Below are positions 1-8,950 of a stretch of DNA of 64,000 nt, piece after piece (within the stretch, counting starts at the first letter, position 1; every line of letters starts with the position of its first letter). The notes under the pieces were generated by a model that saw only the letters and a program-made list of their open reading frames with translations, had not been told where the DNA came from and did no database searches. The stretch lies in the NCBI GenBank assembly GCA_001897745.1, contig MKUH01000030.1, forward strand, positions 35,940-99,939, read 5' to 3'. The translations under genes and the position numbers were made by a program. The stretch comes from Candidatus Accumulibacter sp. 66-26. Lineage in GTDB: Bacteria > Pseudomonadota > Gammaproteobacteria > Burkholderiales > Rhodocyclaceae.

Positions 1-1
1 G

Positions 2-736
2 CAGGGCTACCGCAAGGTCGCGGTGGCGATCGACATCCGCGGCGGCGAGAGCATCGCGATGCTGCCGCAGCAGCTCGACGCGCTGCGCGCGCGCGATCTC
101 GACCTGCGCTTCCTCTTCCTCGACGCCAAGAACGAGACCCTGCTCAAGCGCTTTTCGGAAACCCGCCGCCGGCACCCGCTGGCCAGCGAAGAGCGTACGC
201 TGCAGGAGGCTATCGCCGAGGAGCGCGTGCGCCTCGAGGGGCTGGTTTCGCTCGGCCATCACATCGACACCAGCGACGTGCGGCCGAACACCCTGCGCGA
301 CTGGGTGCGCCAGTTCATTGCGGTCGACAACGGAACGCCGCGCGAAGCCGGCCTCACGCTGCTCTTCCAGTCCTTCGGCTTTAAGCACGGCATTCCGCTC
401 GACGCCGATCTGGTGTTCGACGTGCGCTGCCTGCCGAATCCCCATTACGACATGGCTCTGCGCCCGCTCACCGGGCGCGACGCCGACGTCGTCGCCTTCC
501 TCGAAGCCGAGCCCGAGGTGCTGAGCATGCGCGAGGATATCGCGCGCTTCGTCTCCACCTGGCTGCCGGCCTACATCCGCGACAACCGCAGCTACCTGAC
601 GGTGGCGATCGGCTGCACCGGCGGCCAGCACCGCTCGGTCTATCTCGCCGAATGGTTCGCGCGCGAATTCGCCGACCGCGCGCGCGTGCTGGTGCGGCAT
701 CGCGAACTGCCAGCGGGGCCCCGGGGCACGGCCTGA
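2..736 (+). CDS. rapZ: RNase adapter protein RapZ (C-terminal part)
   Basis: The reading frame is open from the left edge, so the N-terminal P-loop is missing. RapZ is an NTP-binding protein; in enterobacteria it directs RNase E to the GlmZ sRNA and so tunes GlmS and amino-sugar synthesis. The segments [20 protein letters not shown] and [11 protein letters not shown] followed by VRHREL are typical of the RapZ central and C-terminal regions. The next gene's ATG overlaps the TGA stop. The regulatory role in a betaproteobacterium is not established by the sequence. Confidence 0.93.
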   Translation, partial: QGYRKVAVAIDIRGGESIAMLPQQLDALRARDLDLRFLFLDAKNETLLKRFSETRRRHPLASEERTLQEAIAEERVRLEGLVSLGHHIDTSDVRPNTLRDWVRQFIAVDNGTPREAGLTLLFQSFGFKHGIPLDADLVFDVRCLPNPHYDMALRPLTGRDADVVAFLEAEPEVLSMREDIARFVSTWLPAYIRDNRSYLTVAIGCTGGQHRSVYLAEWFAREFADRARVLVRHRELPAGPRGTA

Positions 737-1110
737 TGTCCTGGCGGGCGCACCTGCGGCCCGGCGACTGGCTGGTCGCGGCGCTCGGGCTGGCCGTCTG
801 CGCCGCCGCCTTTCCGCTCGCCTGGCAGGCCGGCGTCGCCGAGAAGGCGGTGATCCGGCGCGGCGGCGAAGCCTTCGCCGAACTCGACCTGTCGCGCAAT
901 CGCCGCATCGAAGTGCCCGGCCCGCTCGGCACCACCGTCGTCGCCGTCGACCAGCGCCGCGTGCGCGTCGTCTCCGACCCCGGGCCGCGCCAGTACTGCG
1001 TGCGCCAGGGCTGGCTGGCGCGCCCCGGCGAGATCGCCATCTGCGCGCCCAATCAGGTCAGCGTGCAGGTGCAGGGCGGGAAGAGCGCGTATGACTCGCT
1101 CAGTTATTGA
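736..1110 (+). CDS. NusG domain II-containing protein
   Basis: A 124-aa protein whose ATG shares one base with the rapZ stop (TGATG). It has one N-terminal membrane segment (LVAALGLAVCAAAFPLAW) followed by a small beta-rich domain with IEVPGPLGTTVVAVDQRRVRV and a conserved-looking CVRQGWL/CAPNQV cysteine pair, as in the family annotated as NusG domain II-containing (DUF1312-like) proteins. Such genes usually sit directly before a Gx transporter gene, as here. Its function is unknown; it is probably a membrane-anchored periplasmic domain. A longer reading frame into rapZ is less likely than the coupled ATG. Confidence 0.75.
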   Translation: MSWRAHLRPGDWLVAALGLAVCAAAFPLAWQAGVAEKAVIRRGGEAFAELDLSRNRRIEVPGPLGTTVVAVDQRRVRVVSDPGPRQYCVRQGWLARPGEIAICAPNQVSVQVQGGKSAYDSLSY

Positions 1111-1633
1111 ACTGACCGCGACGCCCGAGGACCACCGCATCGCGCGGCTGGCCGCGGCGGCCATCGGCCTCTCGCTGATCGACGCGGCGATCCCGCTGCC
1201 GCTGCCCGGCGTCAAGCCGGGACTGGCCAACATCGTCACGCTGATCGTGCTGGCGCGCTACGGCTGGGGCACGGCGGCGTGGGTCAGCGCCCTGCGCGTG
1301 TTCGCCGGCGGCCTGCTGCTCGGCTACTTCCTGTCGCCCGGCTTCTTCATGAGCCTGACCGGCGCCGTCGCCAGCCTCGCCGCGCTGGGACTGGCCGTGC
1401 GCCTGCCGCGCCGCTGGTTCGGGCCGGTCAGCTGGAGCATCCTCGCCGCCTTCGCGCACATTGGCGGGCAGCTCCTGCTCGCGCGCGCCTGGCTGATCCC
1501 GCACAACGGCGTCTTCCTGCTCGTCCCCTTTTTCGCCGCGGCGGCGCTCGCCTTCGGTATCATCAACGGACTGATCGCCGCGCGCCTGCTCGCAGAGCTG
1601 CCGGCCGCCGACCCGGAGCCTCCCCATGCCTAG
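1091..1633 (+). CDS. Gx transporter family membrane protein
   Basis: A 180-aa integral membrane protein with about five hydrophobic segments. The motif LPLPGVKPGLANIVTLIVL and the later GIINGLIAARLL match the family annotated as Gx transporter or heptaprenyl diphosphate synthase component I. The start overlaps the preceding gene by 20 bases and its end overlaps ubiX by 8 bases, so the four genes look translationally coupled. The substrate is not known; the name comes from the family, not from a demonstrated activity. Confidence 0.8.
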   Translation: MTRSVIELTATPEDHRIARLAAAAIGLSLIDAAIPLPLPGVKPGLANIVTLIVLARYGWGTAAWVSALRVFAGGLLLGYFLSPGFFMSLTGAVASLAALGLAVRLPRRWFGPVSWSILAAFAHIGGQLLLARAWLIPHNGVFLLVPFFAAAALAFGIINGLIAARLLAELPAADPEPPHA

Positions 1634-2303
1634 AACCCCGCCCGGAATGTCGTCCGGAGCCGTACCTGGAATCCCCGCCGCCGCCTCCTCCGCAACCATC
1701 TGCCTCGCCCTGACCGGCGCCTCGGGCATGCCCTACGGCATCCGCCTGCTCGAATGCCTGCTCGAAGCCGGCTGCCGCGTGCAGCTGCTCTACTCGCAGG
1801 TGGCGCAGGTGGTGGCCAGGCAGGAGATGGGGCTGGAACTGCCAGCGCGCGCGAAAGAGGCGCGCGACTACTTCCGCGAGTGCTACGCGGGGCTGCCCGG
1901 AGAGCTTGAAGTGTATGGCCGCGAGGAATGGTTCGCGCCGGTCGCCAGCGGCTCGAATCCGCCCGACGCGATGGTCGTCTGCCCGTGCACCATGGGCACG
2001 CTGGCGGCCATCGCGCAGGGGCTGGCCAGCAACCTGATCGAGCGCGCCGCCGACGTGGTGCTCAAGGAGGGGCGCAAGCTCGTGCTGGTGCCGCGCGAGA
2101 CGCCGTTCTCGGCGATCCATCTGGAGAACATGCTGCGCCTGGCGCGTGCCGGCGCCGTCATCCTGCCGCCGAACCCCGGCTTCTACCAGCATCCGAAGAG
2201 CGTCGAGGACATCGTCGACTTCGTCGTCGCGCGCATCCTCGACCAGCTCGCCGTGCCGCATGCGCTGATGCAGCGCTGGGGGAGCGCGGAGCGCATGTCT
2301 TGA
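1626..2303 (+). CDS. ubiX: UbiX flavin prenyltransferase
   Basis: UbiX makes prenylated FMN, the cofactor of UbiD-type decarboxylases used in ubiquinone synthesis and aromatic acid metabolism. The ALTGASGMPYGIRLLECLL nucleotide-binding start, the VCPCTMGTLAAIAQGLASNL segment and LVLVPRETPFSAIHLENML are diagnostic. The 225-aa length includes about 22 extra low-complexity residues (Pro/Ala/Gly rich) ahead of the conserved start; an internal start is possible. It overlaps the Gx transporter gene and is followed directly by the Lon-N domain gene. Confidence 0.95.
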   Translation: MPRTPPGMSSGAVPGIPAAASSATICLALTGASGMPYGIRLLECLLEAGCRVQLLYSQVAQVVARQEMGLELPARAKEARDYFRECYAGLPGELEVYGREEWFAPVASGSNPPDAMVVCPCTMGTLAAIAQGLASNLIERAADVVLKEGRKLVLVPRETPFSAIHLENMLRLARAGAVILPPNPGFYQHPKSVEDIVDFVVARILDQLAVPHALMQRWGSAERMS

Positions 2304-2947
2304 GCTGGTTCGATTTCCTGAAGGCCTCCGGTGCCGGAAGCGAGGCGGGCGCCGCGCCGGCGACGCTCGACATCCCGCTCTTCCCGCTCGGCAGCGTGCT
2401 CTTCCCGGGCGGCGTGCTGCCGCTCAAGGTCTTCGAGCAGCGCTATCTGGACATGGCCGCCGCCTGCCTGAAGGACGGCACGCCGTTCGGCGTCTGCCTG
2501 ATCGCGCAGGGCAGCGAGGTCGGCGCGCCGGCCGTGCCGCATGTGGTCGGCACGCTGGCGCACATCGTCAGGAGCGACATGCCGCAGCTCGGCATCCTGC
2601 TGCTCGACGTGCGCGGCGGGCGGCGCTTCCGCATCGTGTCGCAGGCGGTCGGGGCGGGCGGTTTGCTGCGCGCGCGGGTCGAACTGCTGGCCGAGCCGGC
2701 GAAGCAGGCCGTGCCGGCGGCGCAGGAAGGGCTGCTGCCGCTCCTGCGCAAGATCGCCGGCGACCTCGGGCCGCAGCGCATGCCCGAGCCGCATGCGTTC
2801 GACGACGCGGCCTGGGTCGGCTATCGCCTGACCGAGGTGATGCCGGTGCAGGCGCTCGCCAAGCAGAAGCTGCTCGAACTCGACGACCCGGTGTCGCGCC
2901 TGGAAATCCTCTTCACCTACCTCGCGCAGCGCAAGCTGGTCGGCTGA
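2300..2947 (+). CDS. Lon substrate-binding (LON_substr_bdg) domain protein
   Basis: A protein of about 215 aa beginning after a short variable N-terminus with DIPLFPLGSVLFPGGVLPLK, the hallmark of the Lon N-terminal substrate-binding domain. No AAA or protease domain follows, so this is the stand-alone type. The best start is a TTG at 2300 that overlaps the ubiX stop; no ATG lies near the conserved domain start. The family's role is unclear; it may bind unfolded or regulatory proteins. Confidence 0.8.
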   Translation: MSWFDFLKASGAGSEAGAAPATLDIPLFPLGSVLFPGGVLPLKVFEQRYLDMAAACLKDGTPFGVCLIAQGSEVGAPAVPHVVGTLAHIVRSDMPQLGILLLDVRGGRRFRIVSQAVGAGGLLRARVELLAEPAKQAVPAAQEGLLPLLRKIAGDLGPQRMPEPHAFDDAAWVGYRLTEVMPVQALAKQKLLELDDPVSRLEILFTYLAQRKLVG

Positions 2948-3061
2948 GCGCCCGGCTCGGCGGCACGCGCGCCTTCGCCGCCGCCTCGATCCTCGGAACC
3001 TCGTCTTTTCGCAGGCATTCCCTCACCGCACGACCGCTGCGCGGCGGCGTTCGCGGGGCGT

Positions 3062-4162
3062 TCAGCCGCCGGCGAGCAGCTTCCGGATCGGCGCCGGCAG
3101 CCCGGCGTCGAGCGCCGTCGCCAGCGGCAGCCACTGCCAGCCGGACTCGGCCGCGTGCCGTGCCGCCGGCTCGACGGTGCACAGCAGCGGCGCGATGGTC
3201 AGCTTGAAATGCGTGAAGGTGTGCTGCAGCGCGGGCAGCGCCTGCGTGTGCAGGACGCGGCAGCCGTGCCGGCGGGCGAGCGCGGCTGCCGCCTCGGGCG
3301 TCGCCTGCGGCACTTCGGGCAGGCTCAGCAGGCCGCCCCAGATGCCGGCCGGCGGCCGCCGTTCGAGCAGGATGCGTTCGCCGTCGCTGAACAGGAGCAC
3401 GCCGGTGGTGCGCGCCGGCAAGGCCTTGCGCGGCTTCGCGACGGGCAGCTCGTCCTGTCGCCCGTCGCGCCGGGCGATGCAGATGTCGCGCATCGGGCAC
3501 GCCTCGCAGCGCGGCTTGCCGCGCGTGCACAGCGTCGCGCCGAGGTCCATCAGACCCTGCGTGTAGGCCTCGATGCCGGCGGCCGGGAGCAGCGCTTCGG
3601 CGAGCGCCCACATCTCGCGCTCGGTTTGCGCTTCGCCAGGATAGCGCTCGATCCCGAAGCAGCGCGCCAGCACGCGCTTGACGTTGCCGTCGAGGATCGC
3701 GGCGCGCGCGCCGAAGGCGAAGGCGGCGATGGCGGCGGCGGTCGAGCGGCCGATGCCCGGCAGCTCGGCGATCCGTTCCGGCGCCTGCGGGAAGCGGCCG
3801 CCGTGTTCGACGACGACGGCCAGCGCGCAGCGGTGCAGGTTGCGCGCCCGCGCGTAGTAGCCGAGTCCGGCCCACCGTTCGAGCACCGCGTCGACCGGCG
3901 CCGCGGCGAGCGCCGCGACGTCCGGAAAGCGGTCGAGGAAGCGCGCGTAATAGGGGATCACCGTGCTTACCTGCGTCTGCTGCAGCATGATCTCGGACAG
4001 CCAGATGCGGTAGGCGTCGCGCGTCCCCTGCCAGGGCAGGTCGTGGCGGCCGTGCGTGCGCTGCCACGCGATCAGGCGCGTCGCGAAGGAGGCGCCGGCG
4101 GCGGGTTTGTCCGCAGCGGCGCCGGCGCGGGTGACCAGGCGGGCGGCCTTGCCGCCGCTCAT
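3062..4162 (-). CDS. mutY: A/G-specific adenine glycosylase MutY
   Basis: MutY removes adenine mispaired with 8-oxoguanine. The helix-hairpin-helix segment [19 protein letters not shown] with the catalytic Asp region [12 protein letters not shown], and the four-cysteine iron-sulfur cluster motif [17 protein letters not shown] are present, followed by a C-terminal NUDIX-like domain ([19 protein letters not shown]) that reads 8-oxoG. The ATG at 4160-4162 overlaps the purT stop (ATGA), indicating co-translation downstream of purT. The length of 366 aa is normal. Confidence 0.95.
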   Translation of the reverse strand: MSGGKAARLVTRAGAAADKPAAGASFATRLIAWQRTHGRHDLPWQGTRDAYRIWLSEIMLQQTQVSTVIPYYARFLDRFPDVAALAAAPVDAVLERWAGLGYYARARNLHRCALAVVVEHGGRFPQAPERIAELPGIGRSTAAAIAAFAFGARAAILDGNVKRVLARCFGIERYPGEAQTEREMWALAEALLPAAGIEAYTQGLMDLGATLCTRGKPRCEACPMRDICIARRDGRQDELPVAKPRKALPARTTGVLLFSDGERILLERRPPAGIWGGLLSLPEVPQATPEAAAALARRHGCRVLHTQALPALQHTFTHFKLTIAPLLCTVEPAARHAAESGWQWLPLATALDAGLPAPIRKLLAGG

Positions 4163-5409
4163 GCGGCGACCGGCTTGACCTTGCTGGCGGCGAGCTTGGC
4201 GCGCGTGCGCGCTTCGCCGGTGTCGGCGCCGGTGGCGACGGCGACGCCCATGCGCCGCTTCCTGAAGCTCTCCGGCTTGCCGAACAGGCGCAGGTCGGTA
4301 TCCGGCACGGAGAGCGCGTCGGCGGCGCCGGCGAAGGCGATGCCCGGCGCGTCGAGGCCGCCGTAGATCACCGCCGAGGCGCCCGGCGCGCGCAGCGCGA
4401 CGTCGACCGGCAGGCCGAGGATGGCGCGCGCGTGCAGCTCGAATTCGGAGAAGCGCTGCGAGGCGAGGGTGACGAGGCCGGTGTCGTGCGGGCGCGGGCT
4501 GACTTCGGAGAACCACACCATGTCGCCCTTGACGAAGAGCTCGACGCCGAACAGGCCGCGCCCGCCGAGGTTGTCGGTGACGGCCCTGGCGATGTCGCGC
4601 GCGCGCTCGCGCGCCGCCGCGCTCATCGGCTGCGGCTGCCAGGATTCGACGTAGTCGCCGTCGACCTGCAGGTGTCCGATCGGCTCGCAGAAGAAGGTTT
4701 CGACCTCGCCGGAAGCGCCGAGCGCGCGCACCGTGAGTTGCGTGATTTCGTAATCGAAGTCGATGAAGCCCTCGACGATGACGCGGCTTTGCGCGACGCG
4801 TCCGCCCTGCAGCGCGTACTCCCACGCCGGGCCGACGTCGGCCGGGCCGCGCAGCAGCGACTGCCCCTTGCCGGACGACGACATGGTCGGCTTGACCAGG
4901 CAGGGATAGCCGATGCCGCCGTCGATCGCCGCCTGCAGCGCGGCCAGCGAATCGGCGAAGGCGTAGGGCGAGGTGGGCAGGCCGAGTTCCTCGGCGGCCA
5001 GGCGGCGGATGCCCTCGCGGTTCATCGTCAGGCGCGCGGCGCGCGCGGTCGGGATGACTTCGGCGATCCCCTCGCGCTCGACGTCGAGCAGCATGTCGGT
5101 GGCGATCGCCTCGATCTCGGGGACGACGAGGTGGGGCCGCTCGGCCTCGATGATCGCGCGCAGCGCCGGACCGTCGGTCATCGTCACCACGTGCGCGCGG
5201 TGCGCCACCTGCATGCCGGGCGCGTCGGCGTAGCGGTCGACGGCGATCGTCTCGACACCGAGACGCTGGAGGGCGATAATGACCTCCTTTCCGAGTTCGC
5301 CGGCGCCGAGCAACATGACGCGCGTGGCCGACGGGCTCAAGGGCGTGCCGATTTTTTCGCCCGGCAACTGGCCGGCGCGGGCGTGGGGACCGAGGTTTGT
5401 GGTGCTCAT
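4159..5409 (-). CDS. purT: Formate-dependent GAR transformylase PurT
   Basis: PurT converts glycinamide ribonucleotide, formate and ATP to formyl-GAR in purine synthesis. The protein has the ATP-grasp architecture: [20 protein letters not shown] at the N-terminus, [10 protein letters not shown] for ATP binding, and the metal-binding [10 protein letters not shown] motif. It has the expected length (416 aa). The start is preceded by AGGAG and faces the divergent flavin reductase gene across about 60 bases, which must hold both promoters. Confidence 0.96.
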   Translation of the reverse strand: MSTTNLGPHARAGQLPGEKIGTPLSPSATRVMLLGAGELGKEVIIALQRLGVETIAVDRYADAPGMQVAHRAHVVTMTDGPALRAIIEAERPHLVVPEIEAIATDMLLDVEREGIAEVIPTARAARLTMNREGIRRLAAEELGLPTSPYAFADSLAALQAAIDGGIGYPCLVKPTMSSSGKGQSLLRGPADVGPAWEYALQGGRVAQSRVIVEGFIDFDYEITQLTVRALGASGEVETFFCEPIGHLQVDGDYVESWQPQPMSAAARERARDIARAVTDNLGGRGLFGVELFVKGDMVWFSEVSPRPHDTGLVTLASQRFSEFELHARAILGLPVDVALRAPGASAVIYGGLDAPGIAFAGAADALSVPDTDLRLFGKPESFRKRRMGVAVATGADTGEARTRAKLAASKVKPVAA

Positions 5410-5471
5410 TGCGGAACTCCTGTGAGAACCGGAAATCTTAGCATGCCGACCACCCCTTCCGATTTGCCCGA

Positions 5472-6083
5472 ATGATCCTGCCGATACCGCCTCACCGTCG
5501 CGCCGACCAAGTCGCCGCGCCGAACGACCTTTCCTGCCCGCATTGCGACGCAGGCGCCACCGCCGCGCACGTCGTTCCCGCGTTCGACTGCCGTGCCTTC
5601 CGCGACACCCTCGGCAGCTTCGCCACCGGCGTCACCGTCGTCACCGCGCTGGCGCCGAACGGCGAACGCATCGGCCTGACCATCAGCTCGTTCAACTCGG
5701 TCTCGCTCGACCCGCCGCTGATCCTCTGGAGCCTCTCCCGCCAGTCGCCGAACATCGACGCCTTCCGCAGCGCCTCGCGCTACGTCGTCAACGTGCTGTC
5801 GGCCGGCCAGGAGGAAATTTCCAACCGCTTCGCCGCGCGCGGCGACGACCGTTTCGCCGGCGTCGCGGTGCGCGAAGGGCTGGGCGGCGTGCCGATGATC
5901 GAAGGCTGCTGCGCCTACTTCGAATGCGCCAACGACTACCGCTACCCGGGCGGCGACCACACCATCTTCGTCGGCCGCGTCGAGCGCTTCACGCAGGGTG
6001 AAGAGCAGTTGCCGCTGGTCTTCCACGGTGGCCGCTACCGCCAGCTCGAAGTCGTTTTCGACGAAACCGTAGACGAAGATTGA
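5472..6083 (+). CDS. Flavin reductase (FMN-binding split barrel) family protein
   Basis: A 203-aa protein with the flavin reductase/HpaC-type core: [38 protein letters not shown] and a C-terminal HTIFVGRVE. Members use NAD(P)H to reduce free flavin for partner monooxygenases; no partner lies nearby. The core is preceded by about 40 residues holding a CPHC pair, which most relatives lack, so either the N-terminus is an extension or translation begins later. A tRNA promoter overlaps its stop codon. Confidence 0.88.
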   Translation: MILPIPPHRRADQVAAPNDLSCPHCDAGATAAHVVPAFDCRAFRDTLGSFATGVTVVTALAPNGERIGLTISSFNSVSLDPPLILWSLSRQSPNIDAFRSASRYVVNVLSAGQEEISNRFAARGDDRFAGVAVREGLGGVPMIEGCCAYFECANDYRYPGGDHTIFVGRVERFTQGEEQLPLVFHGGRYRQLEVVFDETVDED

Positions 6084-6108
6084 AGCGCGGCGCGCAAGCG
6101 CTTAGAAT
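6080..6108 (+). promoter_or_regulatory. Probable promoter of the split tRNA-Gly gene
   Basis: TTGAAG (6080-6085) and TAGAAT (6103-6108) are separated by 17 bases and end 10 bases before the first tRNA base, which is ideal sigma-70 geometry. The -35 box overlaps the stop codon of the flavin reductase gene. The promoter drives exon 1 and so should also read into the intron. Confidence 0.6.
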
Positions 6109-6118
6109 ATGCGTCTTC

Positions 6119-6157
6119 GCGGGCGTCGTATAATGGTAATACCCTAGCTTCCCAAGC
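6119..6157 (+). tRNA. glyT-like (CCC): tRNA-Gly(CCC), 5' exon
   Basis: The acceptor strand GCGGGCG, D-arm, anticodon 5' stem CTAGC, loop TTCCCAA (anticodon CCC) and the first two bases of the 3' stem (GC) are present, and then the group II intron begins with GTGCGAC. The remainder of the gene is at 8951-8985. Joined, the two exons give a 74-nt tRNA with every stem paired and CCA encoded. The last bases, AGCTT and CCAAGC, act as IBS2 and IBS1 for the intron. Confidence 0.88.
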
Positions 6158-6342
6158 GTGCGACGTGAGTCGGAGGTGAGCTGTAACCTTGCACTACGCT
6201 GATTCCATTGAGGAATCACCACCATTGCGGTGGATAGTGCATAACACAGCCTTTCAAAGAAGTGCCGAAAGGCACGAAAGCGGCGTAAGCCGTATAAGTA
6301 ATTGTTCTGCTGTCCGATGGATGATTGGCAAGGAGTTCTGAG

Positions 6343-6468
6343 ATGGATGACTTCATCGAAGGTTTCATGAAGGGAGCAAAGGAAACTCCGAAAGGGTTCT
6401 TCGCTCCTGTCGTGGCTCTATGGTGTTTGCTGATCCAAACCACGGAATCGTTGGTAAGTAGTAAATAA
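6343..6468 (+). CDS. Small ORF in the 5' structural region of the intron (unknown)
   Basis: A 41-aa ORF starts MDDFIEGFMKGAKETPKG and continues with a hydrophobic stretch FFAPVVALWCLLIQ. AAGGAG at 6330-6335 sits 7 bases ahead of its ATG, which is better than chance. It lies between the intron 5' end and the EBS2/EBS1 elements, where group II introns usually carry only structural RNA. The function is unknown; a small membrane-associated peptide is possible. It could also be a fortuitous ORF within domain I RNA. Confidence 0.5.
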   Translation: MDDFIEGFMKGAKETPKGFFAPVVALWCLLIQTTESLVSSK

Positions 6469-7097
6469 AACGATTCTCGAACTGACAGAACCCGGGGTTC
6501 AGCCTCCGGTAGTCTAGGAGCGGTGCGTCACTGGCAACGGTGGGGTGCTAAGCGCTCTGAAAATGTAGCCACCTTACGGGGTATGCCATATCCCGTGAGG
6601 GGTCTGGCATGATTTCGGGAGTTGCACCCGGATGAGGCGCTAGGCTGGGTTGGATGGTTAACGTAAGTGAACCGCTATTAAACGTCGTCAAGCTTGATGA
6701 GCCAAAGGCAACTTGTAGTATCGGGCTCAGCCAAAATGGCATGTGATCGGTTGTTTGCTTGCTTGGTGCAAACACGCTGACACTGGTATCACCGGCGAAA
6801 AGGCGGAACCTTCCCAATCCTGTTACTTATGCGGAACACGGTAAGCCCAATATGGCGTCTGGCCTGTCTGGTAGACAAAGGTAATCGCAAGGTTATCTGA
6901 TGCTGTAGTGGGTAGAGGATGGTGGAAAAAGCGAATGCCTCTCTGTAATGGGGGGAATAGGGGATAAATGCCCTGACGCGAAAGCGTGCAGACTTCCATC
7001 TGGTGATCTGTCGCAAGACAGGTCTGTAAATCGCATCCGGCGGGGATGATGTACAATCCCCGGTTCGGGGCGAGTGCGTCTTCCCTTCCGGGACAGA

Positions 7098-7171
7098 GCG
7101 GGTGTAGTTCAATGGTAGAACTTCTGCTTCCCAAGCAGATAGCGTGGGTTCGATTCCCATCACCCGCTCCA
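7098..7171 (+). tRNA. Complete tRNA-Gly(CCC) carried inside the intron
   Basis: A full 74-nt cloverleaf: acceptor GCGGGTG/CACCCGC, anticodon stem TCTGC/GCAGA with loop TTCCCAA (anticodon CCC), T-arm GTGGG-TTCGATT-CCCAT and encoded CCA. It differs from the interrupted host tRNA in the acceptor, D-arm, anticodon stem and variable region, so it is a foreign isoacceptor, not a duplicate. It lies in domain IV, 17 bases before the maturase start. A TACAAT box at 7052-7057 could serve as its own -10 element. Confidence 0.95.
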
Positions 7172-7188
7172 TTCAACCGGAGGTTGAT

Positions 7189-8856
7189 ATGGACGCAAGT
7201 CAGCATGATTGTGATGTCGCCTCCGCAACTTGGCAGTCTTGGCACGATGTCTCATGGGTCAAGGTTCATCAAGTTGTCGCGAGGCTACAGGCAAGAATTG
7301 CGAAGGCAGCAAAAGCAGGGGAATGGCGGAATGTTCGCGCCCTGCAGAGACTCCTGACCAAATCCACCGGCGCGAAAGCGTTGGCTGTGAGGCGGGTAAC
7401 GGAGAATCAAGGCCGGAAAACTCCAGGAGTGGATAAGCAAACCTGGGATACACCGGAGGCGAAGTGGAACGCGGTGGTTGACCTTGGCAACAAGGGATAC
7501 AGGCCGTTACCGCTACGTCGCATCTACATCCCGAAAGCAAATGGTGACAAACGCCCTCTGGGCATACCCACCATGCGCGATCGAGCGATGCAAGCGCTGC
7601 ATTTACTGGCGCTGGACCCCGTCGCCGAAACGACTGGCGATCCCCATTCCTACGGTTTCAGACGTGAACGCTCGACAGCGGATGCCATCGAACAAGTGCG
7701 CAATGTGCTTGGAAGAAAAGCTTCGCCCAAATGGGTGCTGGAAGGGGATATCAAAGGTTGTTTCGACAACATCAGTCATGACTGGCTGGTTGCCAATGTC
7801 TGCATGGACAAAGTCATCCTTCGGAAGTGGTTGAAAGCGGGGTTCATCGAGACGGGAAGGCTTTTCCCAACGCAAGCGGGTACGCCACAGGGAGGCATCA
7901 TTTCCCCGGTTCTGGCTAATCTTGCACTGGATGGCTTACAGCACGAGCTAACCACACTGTTTGGAACGGTGAGGGAAGAGCGGGCTGCCAAAGTCAATCT
8001 AGTGCGCTACGCGGACGACTTCATCATTACAGGTAGCTCGAAAGAGTTTCTGGAAGAGAAGGTCAAACCTCTTGTGGAGAAATTCCTAGCCACTCGGGGG
8101 CTCATCCTCTCGGAAAAGAAAACCAAAATCACTCACGTGACGGAGGGATTCGATTTCTTGGGGTGGAACGTCAGATATTTCAATCGAATGCTATTCACTC
8201 AGCCATCGAAGAAAAATATCAAAGCGTTCCTGGGGAAAATCCGCGATCTGCTGCGAGAAAGGAAAGCTGCCGCACAGACGGAGGTGATCGAAAAGTTAAG
8301 CCCGGTAATTCGAGGTTGGGCCAACTATCATCGAAGTCAGATGGCATCCCAGACGTTTGCAAGGTGCGATCATCAAATCTGGCAAGCACTGTGGCGCTGG
8401 GCGTGCCGCCGACACCCTGAAAAGGGGAAGAGGTGGATCAAACAGCGTTACTTCAAGTGCCTCAAGGGGCGCGACTGGCGGTTTGCGGACAAGGACAAGC
8501 TACTTCCAAACTTGGTGGAGTACCGGAAACGGCCACATACCAAGATCAAGGGGGAGGCGAATCCATACGACCCAGCGTATGACGGGTACTTTTCCAAACG
8601 GCTGGCACAGCGGATGGACAAGACACTCGAGGGACGCCGCAAACTTCGTTTCTTGTGGTGGTGGCAGGAAGGTCAATGCCCCATTTGCAATCAAAAGATC
8701 ACGCGAGAGACTGGGTGGCATCTTCACCACATAATCAAACGGTCGGAACGAGGCTCGGACAAGCTGACTAATCTGGTTTTGCTGCATCCGAATTGCCATA
8801 GGCAGCACCATGTTCTTGAGAATTACGGCCCTGCCGGCATCTCTATGTTCAAGTAG
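7189..8856 (+). CDS. ltrA-like: Group II intron reverse transcriptase/maturase with HNH endonuclease
   Basis: A 555-aa intron-encoded protein needed for splicing and retrohoming. Reverse transcriptase blocks are visible: PLGIPTMRDRAMQ, EGDIKGCFDNISHDWL, GTPQGGIISPVLANL and the catalytic YADD at about residues 274-277. A maturase (X) domain follows (LSPVIRGWANYHR), and the C-terminus is an HNH domain from about residue 497 (CPIC, LHHIIKRSERG, HPNCHRQHH). The ATG at 7189 has GGAGG seven bases upstream; an upstream in-frame start would lie inside the tRNA. The gene is intact, so the intron may still be mobile. Confidence 0.95.
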   Translation: MDASQHDCDVASATWQSWHDVSWVKVHQVVARLQARIAKAAKAGEWRNVRALQRLLTKSTGAKALAVRRVTENQGRKTPGVDKQTWDTPEAKWNAVVDLGNKGYRPLPLRRIYIPKANGDKRPLGIPTMRDRAMQALHLLALDPVAETTGDPHSYGFRRERSTADAIEQVRNVLGRKASPKWVLEGDIKGCFDNISHDWLVANVCMDKVILRKWLKAGFIETGRLFPTQAGTPQGGIISPVLANLALDGLQHELTTLFGTVREERAAKVNLVRYADDFIITGSSKEFLEEKVKPLVEKFLATRGLILSEKKTKITHVTEGFDFLGWNVRYFNRMLFTQPSKKNIKAFLGKIRDLLRERKAAAQTEVIEKLSPVIRGWANYHRSQMASQTFARCDHQIWQALWRWACRRHPEKGKRWIKQRYFKCLKGRDWRFADKDKLLPNLVEYRKRPHTKIKGEANPYDPAYDGYFSKRLAQRMDKTLEGRRKLRFLWWWQEGQCPICNQKITRETGWHLHHIIKRSERGSDKLTNLVLLHPNCHRQHHVLENYGPAGISMFK

Positions 8857-8875
8857 GGGTGTTTAAGGGTTGCTT

Positions 8876-8909
8876 GAGCCGTATGCGGGGAAACTTGCAC
8901 GTACGGTTC
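8876..8909 (+). ncRNA. Group II intron domain V
   Basis: GAGCCGTATGCGGG at the 5' strand and the matching CGTACGGTTC at the 3' strand close a 34-nt hairpin with a GAAA-type loop, the catalytic core of group II introns. The AGC triad is at 8877-8879. It begins 20 bases after the maturase stop, and domain VI follows directly (about 8911-8948). Confidence 0.93.
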
Positions 8910-8950
8910 TTAGGGGAGGGGGTGGCCGCGAGGTCACCTCCTTACCCGCC

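Larger units (their letters stand above)
6158..8950 (+). mobile_element. Group II intron with encoded maturase, inserted in tRNA-Gly
   Basis: The 5' end GTGCGAC is a standard bacterial group II intron start. The 3' end has a 34-nt domain V (8876-8909) and a domain VI hairpin with a candidate branch-point A at 8944, seven bases from the 3' junction. Exon pairing supports the site: AAGCT (6690-6694) matches IBS2 AGCTT (6146-6150), and GCTTGG (6761-6766) matches IBS1 CCAAGC (6152-6157), in the EBS2-then-EBS1 order expected. The terminal bases are CC rather than the usual A-pyrimidine, so the exact 3' junction is inferred from restoring a perfect tRNA. It carries a small ORF, a whole tRNA-Gly and the maturase gene. 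Confidence 0.88.

Noticed and set aside
3155..5475. Long plus-strand ORFs opposite mutY and purT
   Set aside because: They are GC-driven shadows of well-recognised genes; their translations are low-complexity Arg/Ala/Gly-rich sequence.
7098..7171. The inner tRNA-Gly as a leftover ICE att site (attR of another element)
   Set aside because: It is a complete tRNA with its own 5' half and a distinct sequence, not a short 3' duplication; it remains possible only as an origin story.
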